The position numbers and the translations under genes were made by a program. Of a DNA stretch of 64,000 bases, positions 26,361-35,640 are shown piece after piece. Numbering within the stretch: position 1 is the first letter of the stretch; each line of letters opens with the position of its first letter. The notes beneath the pieces are model-generated. The model worked only from the letters and a program-made list of their open reading frames with translations. It made no database searches and had not been told where the DNA came from. Origin of the DNA: an uncultured bacterium (GTDB lineage: Bacteria; Bacteroidota; Bacteroidia; Bacteroidales; Bacteroidaceae). The stretch spans positions 1 to 64,000 of the forward strand of contig CAMHUC010000005.1 of assembly GCA_946188155.1 (NCBI GenBank), read 5' to 3'.

Positions 26361-26966
26361 ATGGATAAATTAAGCTACGCACTGGGCTTAGGCATTGGAC
26401 AGCAACTGGCTCAGATGGGTGCGGAAGGTATCAGTGCCTCTGATTTTGCACAAGCCATCGACGACGTGCTGAACGGCAGGGAGCTGAAAGTGTCTCATCG
26501 TGAGGCTCAAACGATTGTTCAGGATTATTTTGCCCGTCAGCAGGAGAAGCTGTCGGCACAGCGTGCTGAAGCTGGCAAAGCTCACAAGGAGGCTGGAGAG
26601 AAGTATCTGGCTGAGAATGCCAAGAAGGACGGTGTTATCACCCTGCCCAGCGGACTGCAGTACCAAGTGCTGAAGGAAGGCAACGGCAAGAAGCCGTCGG
26701 CCAAGGACACGGTGATGTGTCACTATGAGGGCTTCCTCATCGACGGCACCGTGTTCGACAGTAGCATCCAGCGTGGTGAGCCCGCCACTTTTCCCTTGCA
26801 GCAGGTGATTGCCGGCTGGACAGAGGGGTTGCAGCTCATGCAGGAAGGAGCCAAGTACCGTTTCTTCATCCCCTATCGCCTGGCTTATGGCGAAGGGGGA
26901 GCAGGCAGCTCGATTCCCCCGTTTGCAGCACTCATCTTCGACGTAGAGCTGATACAGGTAGTTTAA
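26361..26966 (+). CDS. FKBP-type peptidyl-prolyl isomerase, cytoplasmic (FklB-like)
   Basis: 201 residues: an N-terminal dimerisation helix domain (MDKLSYALGLGIGQQLAQMG to about 90) and a C-terminal FKBP domain (DTVMCHYEGFLIDGTVFDSS, VIAGWTEGLQLMQEGAKYRFFIPYRLAYG). No signal peptide, unlike the next two paralogues. First of three FKBP genes in a row; the gap to the second is 32 bases. Confidence 0.94.
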   Translation: MDKLSYALGLGIGQQLAQMGAEGISASDFAQAIDDVLNGRELKVSHREAQTIVQDYFARQQEKLSAQRAEAGKAHKEAGEKYLAENAKKDGVITLPSGLQYQVLKEGNGKKPSAKDTVMCHYEGFLIDGTVFDSSIQRGEPATFPLQQVIAGWTEGLQLMQEGAKYRFFIPYRLAYGEGGAGSSIPPFAALIFDVELIQVV

Positions 26967-26998
26967 GTTAAGAGTTTACAGTTTAAAGTTATAGAACA

Positions 26999-27877
26999 AT
27001 GAAAAAGATTACGTTCGTAGCCGCTATGGCTATTGTAGCCGCTTCTTTCACAGGTTGCGGCAATTCTACTCCGAAGGCAAGCCTGAAGAGTGATGTCGAC
27101 ACGCTGAGTTATGCCATCGGTATGGCCCAGACACAGGGACTGAAGGAATATCTTGTCGGCGGACTCGGTGTTGACACTGCTTACATGTCTGAGTTCATCA
27201 AGGGCCTCAACGAGGGTGCCAATGCTGGTGACAATAAGAAGAAAGCAGCCTACTATGCAGGTATCCAGATTGGCCAGCAGATTAGCAACCGCATGGTGAA
27301 AGGTATCAACCACGAGATCTTCGGCGATGACTCCACCAAGACCATCTCTCTGAAGAACTTCATGGCCGGTTTCGTCAGTGGTACCACTGGCAAGGGCGGT
27401 CTGATGACAATTGACTCTGCCCAGACTGTTGCCCAGACCATGATGCAGGCTATTAAGGCCAGGGAGCTGGAGAAAACCTATGGCACAAACAAGGAGGCTG
27501 GTGAAAAGTTTATGGCTGAGAATGCCAAGAAGGAAGGCGTAAAGACCCTGCCCAGCGGTGTGCAGTACAAGGTCATTAAGGAGGGTAACGGCCCGATTCC
27601 TGCCGACACCTCACTCGTGAAAGTACAGTACGAGGGAAAGACCATCGACGGCAAGGTGTTTGACAGCAGCTACAAGCGCGGCGAGCCCATCAACCTGCGC
27701 TGCAACCAGACCATCAAGGGTTGGACCGACGCTATGGTTCACATGCCCGCCGGTTCTACTTGGGAAGTCTACATCCCGCAAGATCTCGCCTATGGCGAGC
27801 GCGAGCAGGGCGACATCAAGCCTTTCTCTACTCTGATCTTCAAAATCGAACTCCTCGAGGTCAATCCTAAGAAGTAA
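26999..27877 (+). CDS. FKBP-type peptidyl-prolyl isomerase, lipoprotein
   Basis: Signal peptide with lipobox FTGC (MKKITFVAAMAIVAASFTGC), so it is probably anchored in the envelope. A longer FkpA-type N-terminal domain (to about residue 170) precedes the FKBP domain (VKVQYEGKTIDGKVFDSSYKRGEP, IKGWTDAMVHMPAGSTWEVYIPQDLAYGERE). Its stop codon TAA shares its last base with the ATG of the next gene, so the two are translationally coupled. Confidence 0.94.
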   Translation: MKKITFVAAMAIVAASFTGCGNSTPKASLKSDVDTLSYAIGMAQTQGLKEYLVGGLGVDTAYMSEFIKGLNEGANAGDNKKKAAYYAGIQIGQQISNRMVKGINHEIFGDDSTKTISLKNFMAGFVSGTTGKGGLMTIDSAQTVAQTMMQAIKARELEKTYGTNKEAGEKFMAENAKKEGVKTLPSGVQYKVIKEGNGPIPADTSLVKVQYEGKTIDGKVFDSSYKRGEPINLRCNQTIKGWTDAMVHMPAGSTWEVYIPQDLAYGEREQGDIKPFSTLIFKIELLEVNPKK

Positions 27878-28854
27878 TGAAGCATACGATTATACTGGCA
27901 CTCGCCCTCGTGGCGAGTGCTTCTTTGTTTACGGCTGAAGCCGCAAAGAAAAAGACAGCAAAGAAGGCTGACGCAGCCATTCCACAGCCTGTGCAACTGA
28001 AAAGCAGCAGCGACTCAGTGAGCTATGCAGCCGGCATGAGCCTGACCAACGGTCTGATACCGTACCTGACCCAGCAACAAGGGGTTGATACAGCCTATAT
28101 GGCCGACTTTGTACGCGGCTTCCAGGATGTTATCAAAGCTGGCGACGATCCTCGCCAGAAAGCCTATCGGGCAGGAATTGACATTGCACGACAACTACGC
28201 GAGCGCATGCTCCCTGGCATCACCAATGAGTTTCAGGACTCACCAGACTCCATTGTAGCCGACAAGCTATACAAAGGTTTCGCCGATGCCCTGCTGAACG
28301 ACACCTCTGTATTCAAGCAGGCCGATGCCGAAAGTTATTTCAAGGACAAGCAGGCTGCCGACAAGGCTGCCAAGGAGGAGAAGCTATGGGGTCCCAACCG
28401 TGAGGCTGGCCGCAAATTCCTGGCTGAGAATGCCAAGAACGACAGTGTAACGGTACTCCCCAGCGGACTACAGTATAAAGTGCTCCATATTGGTGACGGC
28501 GAAGTGCCCAAGGCCGACGACAAGGTGCTCGTCAACTACGAGGGTCGATTGATCGACGGAACGGTGTTCGACGCATCGCGCAAGCATGGCGACAAACCGT
28601 CAGAATTCCGCCCCAACCAGGTCATCAAAGGCTGGACAGAGGCGCTGACGATGATGCCTGTCGGCTCGAAGTGGGTTCTCTATATTCCCTATGAGCTGGC
28701 CTACGGCAACCGCGAGACAGGCCAGATCAAGCCTTACAGTACCCTGATATTCGACGTAGCGCTTGAGGGTATCGACAAGCCTCAGTCCGAGGCCCCTGCA
28801 GAGTCGGTAGCCAATGGCAAAAAAGCCAAAAAGAGCAAGAAGGATAAGAAATAA
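27877..28854 (+). CDS. FKBP-type peptidyl-prolyl isomerase, exported, Lys-rich tail
   Basis: 325 residues. The N-terminal hydrophobic segment (MKHTIILALALVASASLFTAEA) looks like a Sec signal without a lipobox. An FkpA-type helical domain is followed by the FKBP domain (VLVNYEGRLIDGTVFDASRKHG, VIKGWTEALTMMPVGSKWVLYIPYELAYG). The tail after the domain is KKAKKSKKDKK, a basic end not seen in its paralogues. Paralogy with the upstream gene is plain (shared SYAAGMSL...YLTQQQGVDTAYM organisation). Confidence 0.93.
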   Translation: MKHTIILALALVASASLFTAEAAKKKTAKKADAAIPQPVQLKSSSDSVSYAAGMSLTNGLIPYLTQQQGVDTAYMADFVRGFQDVIKAGDDPRQKAYRAGIDIARQLRERMLPGITNEFQDSPDSIVADKLYKGFADALLNDTSVFKQADAESYFKDKQAADKAAKEEKLWGPNREAGRKFLAENAKNDSVTVLPSGLQYKVLHIGDGEVPKADDKVLVNYEGRLIDGTVFDASRKHGDKPSEFRPNQVIKGWTEALTMMPVGSKWVLYIPYELAYGNRETGQIKPYSTLIFDVALEGIDKPQSEAPAESVANGKKAKKSKKDKK

Positions 28855-28894
28855 ATTGAACGTTGCCCTGTCGGCTGCAAAGCATCACAAGGAA

Positions 28895-28966
28895 CAAAAA
28901 TCTCCAAGAATCTCGCACAAATCTTAATCAAAAAGGGATTTAATGTAAGATTTTTGAAGATTTTTG
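28895..28966 (+). terminator. Imperfect inverted repeat after the FKBP operon
   Basis: CAAAAATCTCCAAGAATCT (28895-28913) and AGATTTTTGAAGATTTTTG (28948-28966) pair with two mismatches. The position suggests a terminator, but the arms are AT-rich and the loop is 34 bases. Nothing else was seen between 28855 and 29008. Confidence 0.45.
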
Positions 28967-29008
28967 TTATTTCATCCACTCTCCCTTTGATGTTTTCTGC
29001 CTAAAAAG

Positions 29009-29039
29009 TTGCTTTATTCAATTAAAATGATTACTTTTG
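29009..29039 (+). promoter_or_regulatory. Promoter of the Lrp-type regulator operon
   Basis: TTG (29009-29011), 20 bases, TACTTTTG (29032-29039); the ATG is 30 bases after the -7 box. Confidence 0.7.
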
Positions 29040-29069
29040 CTGACAAATTGTAAACATAATCATTGAATA

Positions 29070-29537
29070 ATGGAAAAAATCGACAATCTGGACAAGAAGA
29101 TCCTCAGTATCCTCTCCAAGAATGCCCGCATCCCATTCAAAGATGTGGCAGCAGAGTGCAATGTGTCGCGAGCAGCCATCCACCAGCGCGTACAGCACCT
29201 TATCGACGGTGATGTCATCACTGGCAGCGGCTTCGACGTGAACCCCAAGAGCCTGGGCTACAGCACGTGTACCTACGTGGGCATCAATCTCGAAAAAGGG
29301 AACATGTACAAGAACGTTGTGGAGCGACTGCAGCATATACCCGAAGTGGTGGAATGCCACTTCACTACCGGTCCATACACGATGCTGGTTAAGCTCTATG
29401 CACGCGACAACGAGCAACTAATGGATTTGTTGAACGGCAAGCTGCAGGGCATTCCTGGCGTAGTGGCCACGGAGACGCTCATATCCCTGGAGCAGAGTAT
29501 CAAGCGAGAGATTCCTGTCACCATCGACGAAGAATAA
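29070..29537 (+). CDS. Lrp/AsnC-family transcriptional regulator
   Basis: 155 residues: N-terminal winged helix-turn-helix (LDKKILSILSKNARIPFKDVAAECNVSRAAIHQRVQ) and a C-terminal RAM ligand-binding domain (STCTYVGINLEKGNMY to the end). These regulators sense amino acids. It is the first gene before a peptide-degrading enzyme (4-base gap), so it may control that operon in response to an amino acid (inference). Confidence 0.93.
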   Translation: MEKIDNLDKKILSILSKNARIPFKDVAAECNVSRAAIHQRVQHLIDGDVITGSGFDVNPKSLGYSTCTYVGINLEKGNMYKNVVERLQHIPEVVECHFTTGPYTMLVKLYARDNEQLMDLLNGKLQGIPGVVATETLISLEQSIKREIPVTIDEE

Positions 29538-29541
29538 GAAT

Positions 29542-31320
29542 ATGACAAACAGATTCGACTTACAGGCCCACCTGAATCAGATCTATGCTGAATACCCGGA
29601 GTCACACCGTCTGCCCGTCATCGGTATCACTGGCAACTATGAGAACCTGACCTGCAAGCTTGGCGAAGGCTATTATAAATCGGTGGTGGCCGCCGGCGGT
29701 ATTCCTATCGTCATTCCACCCGTGGCCGACAAAGACATACTTGTGGGTACACTCGAGCGCATAGACGCACTGATACTCAGTGGCGGAGGTGACTTCAACC
29801 CGCTCTTTGCGGGCGAAGAACCCTCACGGGGCCTTCATGACATTAACCAGAAGCGCGACCTACCCGAACTGATGATAACACGGCTTGCCTACAACCGCCA
29901 GTTACCCATCCTGGGCATCTGCCGCGGCATACAGACCCTCGCTGTAGCATTAGGGGGACGTATCTGGCAGGATATCAATGAGAAAACCACTATGAAACAC
30001 ATGCAGGATGCCGACCGCTCGGAACAGACCCACAGCGTCACCCTCACCGAGGACTCCATGCTCTACGGCATCTACAAGCCATATCTCGCACCTGACGACG
30101 CACCTGTTTTACTCGTCAACAGCTTCCATCACCAGTCCGTACGCGAGGCTGGCGACAAGTTCCGAGTTGTAGCCAAGTCACCCGACCACATCGTCGAGGC
30201 CATGGAGAGCAGCGAGCACAAACCCATCATCGGTGTGCAGTGGCATCCCGAATGTCTGGACGAAGGACTCCCACTGTTCCGCTGGCTGGTAGAAGAGGCA
30301 AAGACCTACCGCCGTGTGCATGACTTGCACGACCGGATCCTGACGCTCGACACCCATTGCGACACCCCGATGTTCTTCCCTCAGGGCATCCACTTCGAAC
30401 AGCGCGACCCGCGAATCCTCGTCGACTTGCACAAGATGACCGAGGGACGCCAGGACGCGACCATCATGGTGGCCTACTTGCCACAGCCAAAGATAGGAGA
30501 GACATTCTCCTCACTCGTCGACTTCGACGTGCCCGGACCAACGGAATATGCCGACCTCATCTTCGACAAGATAGAAGAGATTGTCAGGGCCAACAGGGCA
30601 TACCTGAGCATCGCCCGCACCCCAGCCGACCTTTACGAGGACAAGCGAAAGGGGCGCAAGTCCATCATGCTCGGCATCGAGAACGGATTGGCACTCAACG
30701 GCCAGCTACAGAACCTACAGCACTTCGCACAGCGTGGCATCGTCTACATGACCCTCTGCCACAATGGCGACAATGACATCTGTGACTCAGCACGCGGCTG
30801 CAACACCCACGGCGGCGTGAGCCGTTTCGGAGAGCAAGTCATCCGCGAAATGAACCGACTGGGTATCATGGTTGACCTCAGCCATGCCAACGAGAAGAGC
30901 TTCTATGACGCACTCGACATCAGCAACACGCCCATCGTGTGTAGCCATTCCAGCTGCCGTGCCCTCTGCGACCACCCACGCAATCTTACCGACGAGCAGA
31001 TGCGCGCCTTGGCAGCCAAGGGCGGTGTAGCACAGACCACACTTTACCACGGATTCCTCCGTGCCGGCGATGAGGAAGCGACCATCCTCGACGCTATCGC
31101 CCACTTGGAGCATGCCATCAAAGTGATGGGCATCGACCACGTTGGACTGGGAACAGATTTCGACGGTGACGGCGGCGTGCGTGGCCTGGCAGACTCCTCC
31201 GAGCTCATCAACTTCACCCGCCAACTATTAGCCCGTCGCTACAGTGAGCGCGACATCCAGAAAATCTGGGGGGGCAATTTCCTCCGCGTCATGTCGCTAG
31301 TACAAAACAGCAAACAGTAA
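29542..31320 (+). CDS. Fusion of class I glutamine amidotransferase-like hydrolase and M19 membrane-dipeptidase-like enzyme
   Basis: Two complete domains in 592 residues. Residues 20-255 are a gamma-glutamyl hydrolase-like GATase1 domain: nucleophile Cys in LGICRGIQTL and the His-Glu pair in GVQWHPECL. Residues 265-585 are a renal-dipeptidase (M19) domain: metal-binding LDTHCDTPMFF, GIENGLAL, the LTLCHNGDNDICD segment, VDLSHANEKSF, CSHSSCRAL and HVGLGTDFDGDGG. No signal peptide, so probably cytoplasmic. The pairing suggests sequential hydrolysis of a gamma-glutamyl peptide and then a dipeptide, such as glutathione-type compounds (inference). Confidence 0.9.
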   Translation: MTNRFDLQAHLNQIYAEYPESHRLPVIGITGNYENLTCKLGEGYYKSVVAAGGIPIVIPPVADKDILVGTLERIDALILSGGGDFNPLFAGEEPSRGLHDINQKRDLPELMITRLAYNRQLPILGICRGIQTLAVALGGRIWQDINEKTTMKHMQDADRSEQTHSVTLTEDSMLYGIYKPYLAPDDAPVLLVNSFHHQSVREAGDKFRVVAKSPDHIVEAMESSEHKPIIGVQWHPECLDEGLPLFRWLVEEAKTYRRVHDLHDRILTLDTHCDTPMFFPQGIHFEQRDPRILVDLHKMTEGRQDATIMVAYLPQPKIGETFSSLVDFDVPGPTEYADLIFDKIEEIVRANRAYLSIARTPADLYEDKRKGRKSIMLGIENGLALNGQLQNLQHFAQRGIVYMTLCHNGDNDICDSARGCNTHGGVSRFGEQVIREMNRLGIMVDLSHANEKSFYDALDISNTPIVCSHSSCRALCDHPRNLTDEQMRALAAKGGVAQTTLYHGFLRAGDEEATILDAIAHLEHAIKVMGIDHVGLGTDFDGDGGVRGLADSSELINFTRQLLARRYSERDIQKIWGGNFLRVMSLVQNSKQ

Positions 31321-31326
31321 CTCCAC

Positions 31327-32313
31327 ATGAACAGTCGAATAATCATTTATACGCTATCACTTTTCATCATCTTTTCCTGCGGCTCGCGCAAGAGCATGCC
31401 TGTTCCTGAAACATCCACACCCGTAGGACCAGCCTTCATTGCCGACAGTGCTTACCAGTTCTGCCAACAGCAGTGCGACTTTGGGCCACGCACAATGAAC
31501 AGCCAAGCCCACGAGCAATGTGCAGAATGGATTATCGGTAAGTTCCAGTCGTACGGAATGACCGTCATCCCACAAAGGACAGACCTGAAAGGCTATGACG
31601 GGACAACCCTCAAGTGTACTAACATCATCGCCAGCTACAAACCCGACCTTTCAGACCGCATCCTGCTCTGTGCCCACTGGGACAGCCGTCCCTGGGCCGA
31701 CAATGACCCCGATGAGGCCAATTGGAAAAAGCCCGTAATGGCCGCCAACGACGGGGCATCAGGCGTGGCCGTCATGCTGGAGGTGGCCCGTCAGATACAG
31801 CAGGCAGACAGTCTGCAGAAGGGTGTCGATTTCATCTGCTTCGATGCCGAGGACTACGGCTTCCCACAGTGGGCCGAAGGCGACGACCCCGGCGACACCT
31901 GGGCACTCGGTGCACAGTACTGGGCTGCCAATCCGCACAGGCAGGGCTATACAGCCCGTTATGGTATCCTGCTCGATATGGTAGGAGGCCAGGGTACACG
32001 TTTCTATCAGGAACAGATGTCACTCCGCTATGCCCGCAGTATCGTCGACAAGGTATGGCAGGCAGCCTCCATCGTTGGCTTCGGCAGTTATTTCCCGAAA
32101 GACATGGGGGTAGGCATCACCGATGACCACCTGCCAGTGAACACCATAGCAAAGATTCCCTGTATCGACATCATCCCCTACTACCCCGACTGCGAACAGA
32201 GCAGCTTCGGGCCTACGTGGCACACCGTCAACGACGACATGGCTCATATCGACCGGGCCACTCTCCAGGCCGTGGGACAGACCGTCATACAAGTCCTATA
32301 TTCGGAAAAATAG
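31327..32313 (+). CDS. M28-family lipoprotein, probable glutaminyl-peptide cyclotransferase (animal-type)
   Basis: Lipoprotein signal ending IIFSCGS. The zinc-enzyme core shows LLCAHWDSRPWAD, AANDGASGVAVMLEVAR, FDAEDYG and GILLDMVGG, which match type II glutaminyl cyclases known from Porphyromonas and Prevotella more than ordinary M28 aminopeptidases (notably the single-zinc pattern around HWDSRPWAD and the TWHTVNDDMAHID end). These enzymes cyclise N-terminal Gln created when Sec substrates are cleaved after Ala. An aminopeptidase role is the alternative. It follows the fusion gene by six bases. Confidence 0.85.
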   Translation: MNSRIIIYTLSLFIIFSCGSRKSMPVPETSTPVGPAFIADSAYQFCQQQCDFGPRTMNSQAHEQCAEWIIGKFQSYGMTVIPQRTDLKGYDGTTLKCTNIIASYKPDLSDRILLCAHWDSRPWADNDPDEANWKKPVMAANDGASGVAVMLEVARQIQQADSLQKGVDFICFDAEDYGFPQWAEGDDPGDTWALGAQYWAANPHRQGYTARYGILLDMVGGQGTRFYQEQMSLRYARSIVDKVWQAASIVGFGSYFPKDMGVGITDDHLPVNTIAKIPCIDIIPYYPDCEQSSFGPTWHTVNDDMAHIDRATLQAVGQTVIQVLYSEK

Positions 32314-32339
32314 CTCATCCACCTACGTAGATTAATGAA

Positions 32340-33660
<1,321 letters not shown>

Positions 33661-33665
<5 letters not shown>

Positions 33666-33712
33666 TAACGTAATAACGTGATAACGTAATAACGTGATAA
33701 CGTGAAAAAATA
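33661..33712. repeat. GTGATAACGTAATAAC repeats after miaB
   Basis: About five short units (TGATAACG / TAATAACG) fill the gap before the ABC transporter gene, starting within the miaB stop region. Same style as the other junction repeats. Confidence 0.7.
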
Positions 33713-33723
33713 AAATAAACCCA

Positions 33724-35613
33724 ATGAAAGAGTTCCTCAGCGTACTCAGGCGCTTCGTGCCGCCCTACAAGAAATACCTCGTGCTGTCGGTGGTGTTCAA
33801 TATCCTGTCGGCAGTGCTCAACATCTTCTCCTTCGCCGCACTCATCCCCATCCTACAAATCCTCTTCCAGACGAGCGACGCAGAGACGGCCACCAGCCTG
33901 ATGGCCTGGGACTGGACCAACCTGCAGGCCGTTCTGATGAACAACATGAACTACTACGTCAACGGCCTCATCGCCCAGTGGGGACAGACCACGACGCTGC
34001 TGCTGATAGGCCTCTTCCTGGCCGTCACCACCTTCCTCAAGACGGGCGCCTACTTCCTCTCCGCCGCCACCATCATCCCCATCCGCACGGGCGTGGTTCG
34101 CGACATCCGCAACCAGCTCTATCAGAAAATCACCTCGCTGCCTCTGGGCTTCTTCAGCGAGGAGCGCAAGGGCGACATCATCGCCCGAATGAGCGGCGAC
34201 GTGCAGGAGATAGAGAATTCCATCATGGCCTCGCTCGAGATGCTTTTCAAGAACCCCATCCTCATCATCAGCTACTTCGCCGCCCTGCTCTTCATCTCGT
34301 GGCAGCTGACGCTCTTCACCCTCATCATCGTGCCCGTCATGGGCTGGCTGATGGGCTGGGTGGGCCGCAAGTTGAAAGCGCAGTCGATACAGGCACAAGC
34401 CTTGTGGAGCGACACGATGAGTCAGGTGGAGGAAACACTCGGTGGCCTGCGCATCATCAAGGCCTTCTGCGCCGAGGGTAAGATGAACCGCCGCTTCGAC
34501 CGCATCAACTCTGCCTACCGCAACGATATCATGCGGGTAAACATCCGCCAGTCGTCGGCACACCCCATGTCGGAGTTCCTCGGCACCATCATGATTGTCA
34601 TCGTGCTCTGGTTCGGCGGTGTGCTGGTGCTTAACAACCACACACTCTCGGGGCCCATCTTTATCTACTATATGGTGATGCTCTACTCCATCATCAACCC
34701 CCTGAAGGATTTCTCAAAGGCTGGCTATAACATCCCCAAGGGGCTGGCCTCCATGGAGCGCGTCGACAAGATCCTGATGGCAGAGAACACCATCAAGGAG
34801 CCACGACATCCGAAGCGCCTGCCCAGCTTTGAGCACCAGATAGAATTCCGAAATGTCTCATTCAAATATGGCGAACAGTGGGTGCTGCGCGACATCAACC
34901 TCACCATCCCCAAGGGCAAGACCATCGCCCTGGTGGGGCAGAGCGGCTCAGGCAAGTCGACACTCGTGGACCTCATACCCCGCTATTACGACGTGCAGCA
35001 GGGCGAGGTGCTCATCGACGGCATCAACGTCAAGGATGTGGGCATCCACGACCTGCGCCAGCTCATCGGCAACGTCAATCAGGAGGCCATCCTCTTCAAC
35101 GACTCCTTCCGCAACAACATCGCCTTCGGCATCCCGGAAAATCCGGAATATCCGGAAAGACCGGAAAGACCGGAAAATCCGGAAAGACCGGAAAATCCGC
35201 CCCTCCAGGCCCGCATCGAGGAGGCCGCCCACATCGCCAATGCCTACGACTTCATCATGGCCTCGGAGGCAGGCTTCGACACCAATATCGGCGACCGGGG
35301 CAGCCGACTCTCCGGCGGTCAGCGACAGCGCGTCTCCATTGCCCGTGCCATCCTGAAGAACCCGCCCATCCTCATCCTCGACGAGGCCACCTCAGCCCTC
35401 GACACCGAGAGCGAGCGGCTGGTGCAGGATGCCCTGGAGCGGCTGATGAAGACCCGTACGACGATAGCCATCGCCCACCGTCTGTCGACGATTAAGAATG
35501 CCGACGAGATTTGCGTGCTGCACGAGGGCCGTATCGTGGAGCGGGGCACCCATGAGGAACTGCTCGCCATCGACGGCTACTACAAACGGCTACAGGAGAT
35601 GCAGAAGGTGTGA
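33724..35613 (+). CDS. ABC exporter, fused permease and ATPase (MsbA-like)
   Basis: Inner membrane lipid or drug flippase half-transporter. A six-helix membrane domain (about 1-330) with the IRTGVVRDIRNQLYQKI coupling region precedes the nucleotide-binding domain: Walker A GQSGSGKST, Q-loop NVNQEAILFN, signature RLSGGQRQR, Walker B ILILDEATSALD and the H-loop AHRLSTI. Residues after FGI carry a PEN-PEY-PER-PER-PEN-PER-PEN insertion encoded by a 9-base repeat. First gene of an envelope cluster with lipid-modifying and sugar transferases, which supports an MsbA-type role. Confidence 0.92.
   Translation: MKEFLSVLRRFVPPYKKYLVLSVVFNILSAVLNIFSFAALIPILQILFQTSDAETATSLMAWDWTNLQAVLMNNMNYYVNGLIAQWGQTTTLLLIGLFLAVTTFLKTGAYFLSAATIIPIRTGVVRDIRNQLYQKITSLPLGFFSEERKGDIIARMSGDVQEIENSIMASLEMLFKNPILIISYFAALLFISWQLTLFTLIIVPVMGWLMGWVGRKLKAQSIQAQALWSDTMSQVEETLGGLRIIKAFCAEGKMNRRFDRINSAYRNDIMRVNIRQSSAHPMSEFLGTIMIVIVLWFGGVLVLNNHTLSGPIFIYYMVMLYSIINPLKDFSKAGYNIPKGLASMERVDKILMAENTIKEPRHPKRLPSFEHQIEFRNVSFKYGEQWVLRDINLTIPKGKTIALVGQSGSGKSTLVDLIPRYYDVQQGEVLIDGINVKDVGIHDLRQLIGNVNQEAILFNDSFRNNIAFGIPENPEYPERPERPENPERPENPPLQARIEEAAHIANAYDFIMASEAGFDTNIGDRGSRLSGGQRQRVSIARAILKNPPILILDEATSALDTESERLVQDALERLMKTRTTIAIAHRLSTIKNADEICVLHEGRIVERGTHEELLAIDGYYKRLQEMQKV
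35134..35199 (+). repeat. In-frame 9-bp CCGGAAAAT repeat inside the ABC ATPase domain
   Basis: Seven 9-base units (CCGGAAAAT, CCGGAATAT, CCGGAAAGA and variants) encode PEN, PEY, PER, PER, PEN, PER, PEN, followed by CCG. They expand the loop between the Q-loop and the ABC signature, where related exporters have only a few residues. Confidence 0.9.
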
Positions 35614-35640
35614 AAAAGAAAGAGGAAAGAGAAAAGAGAA

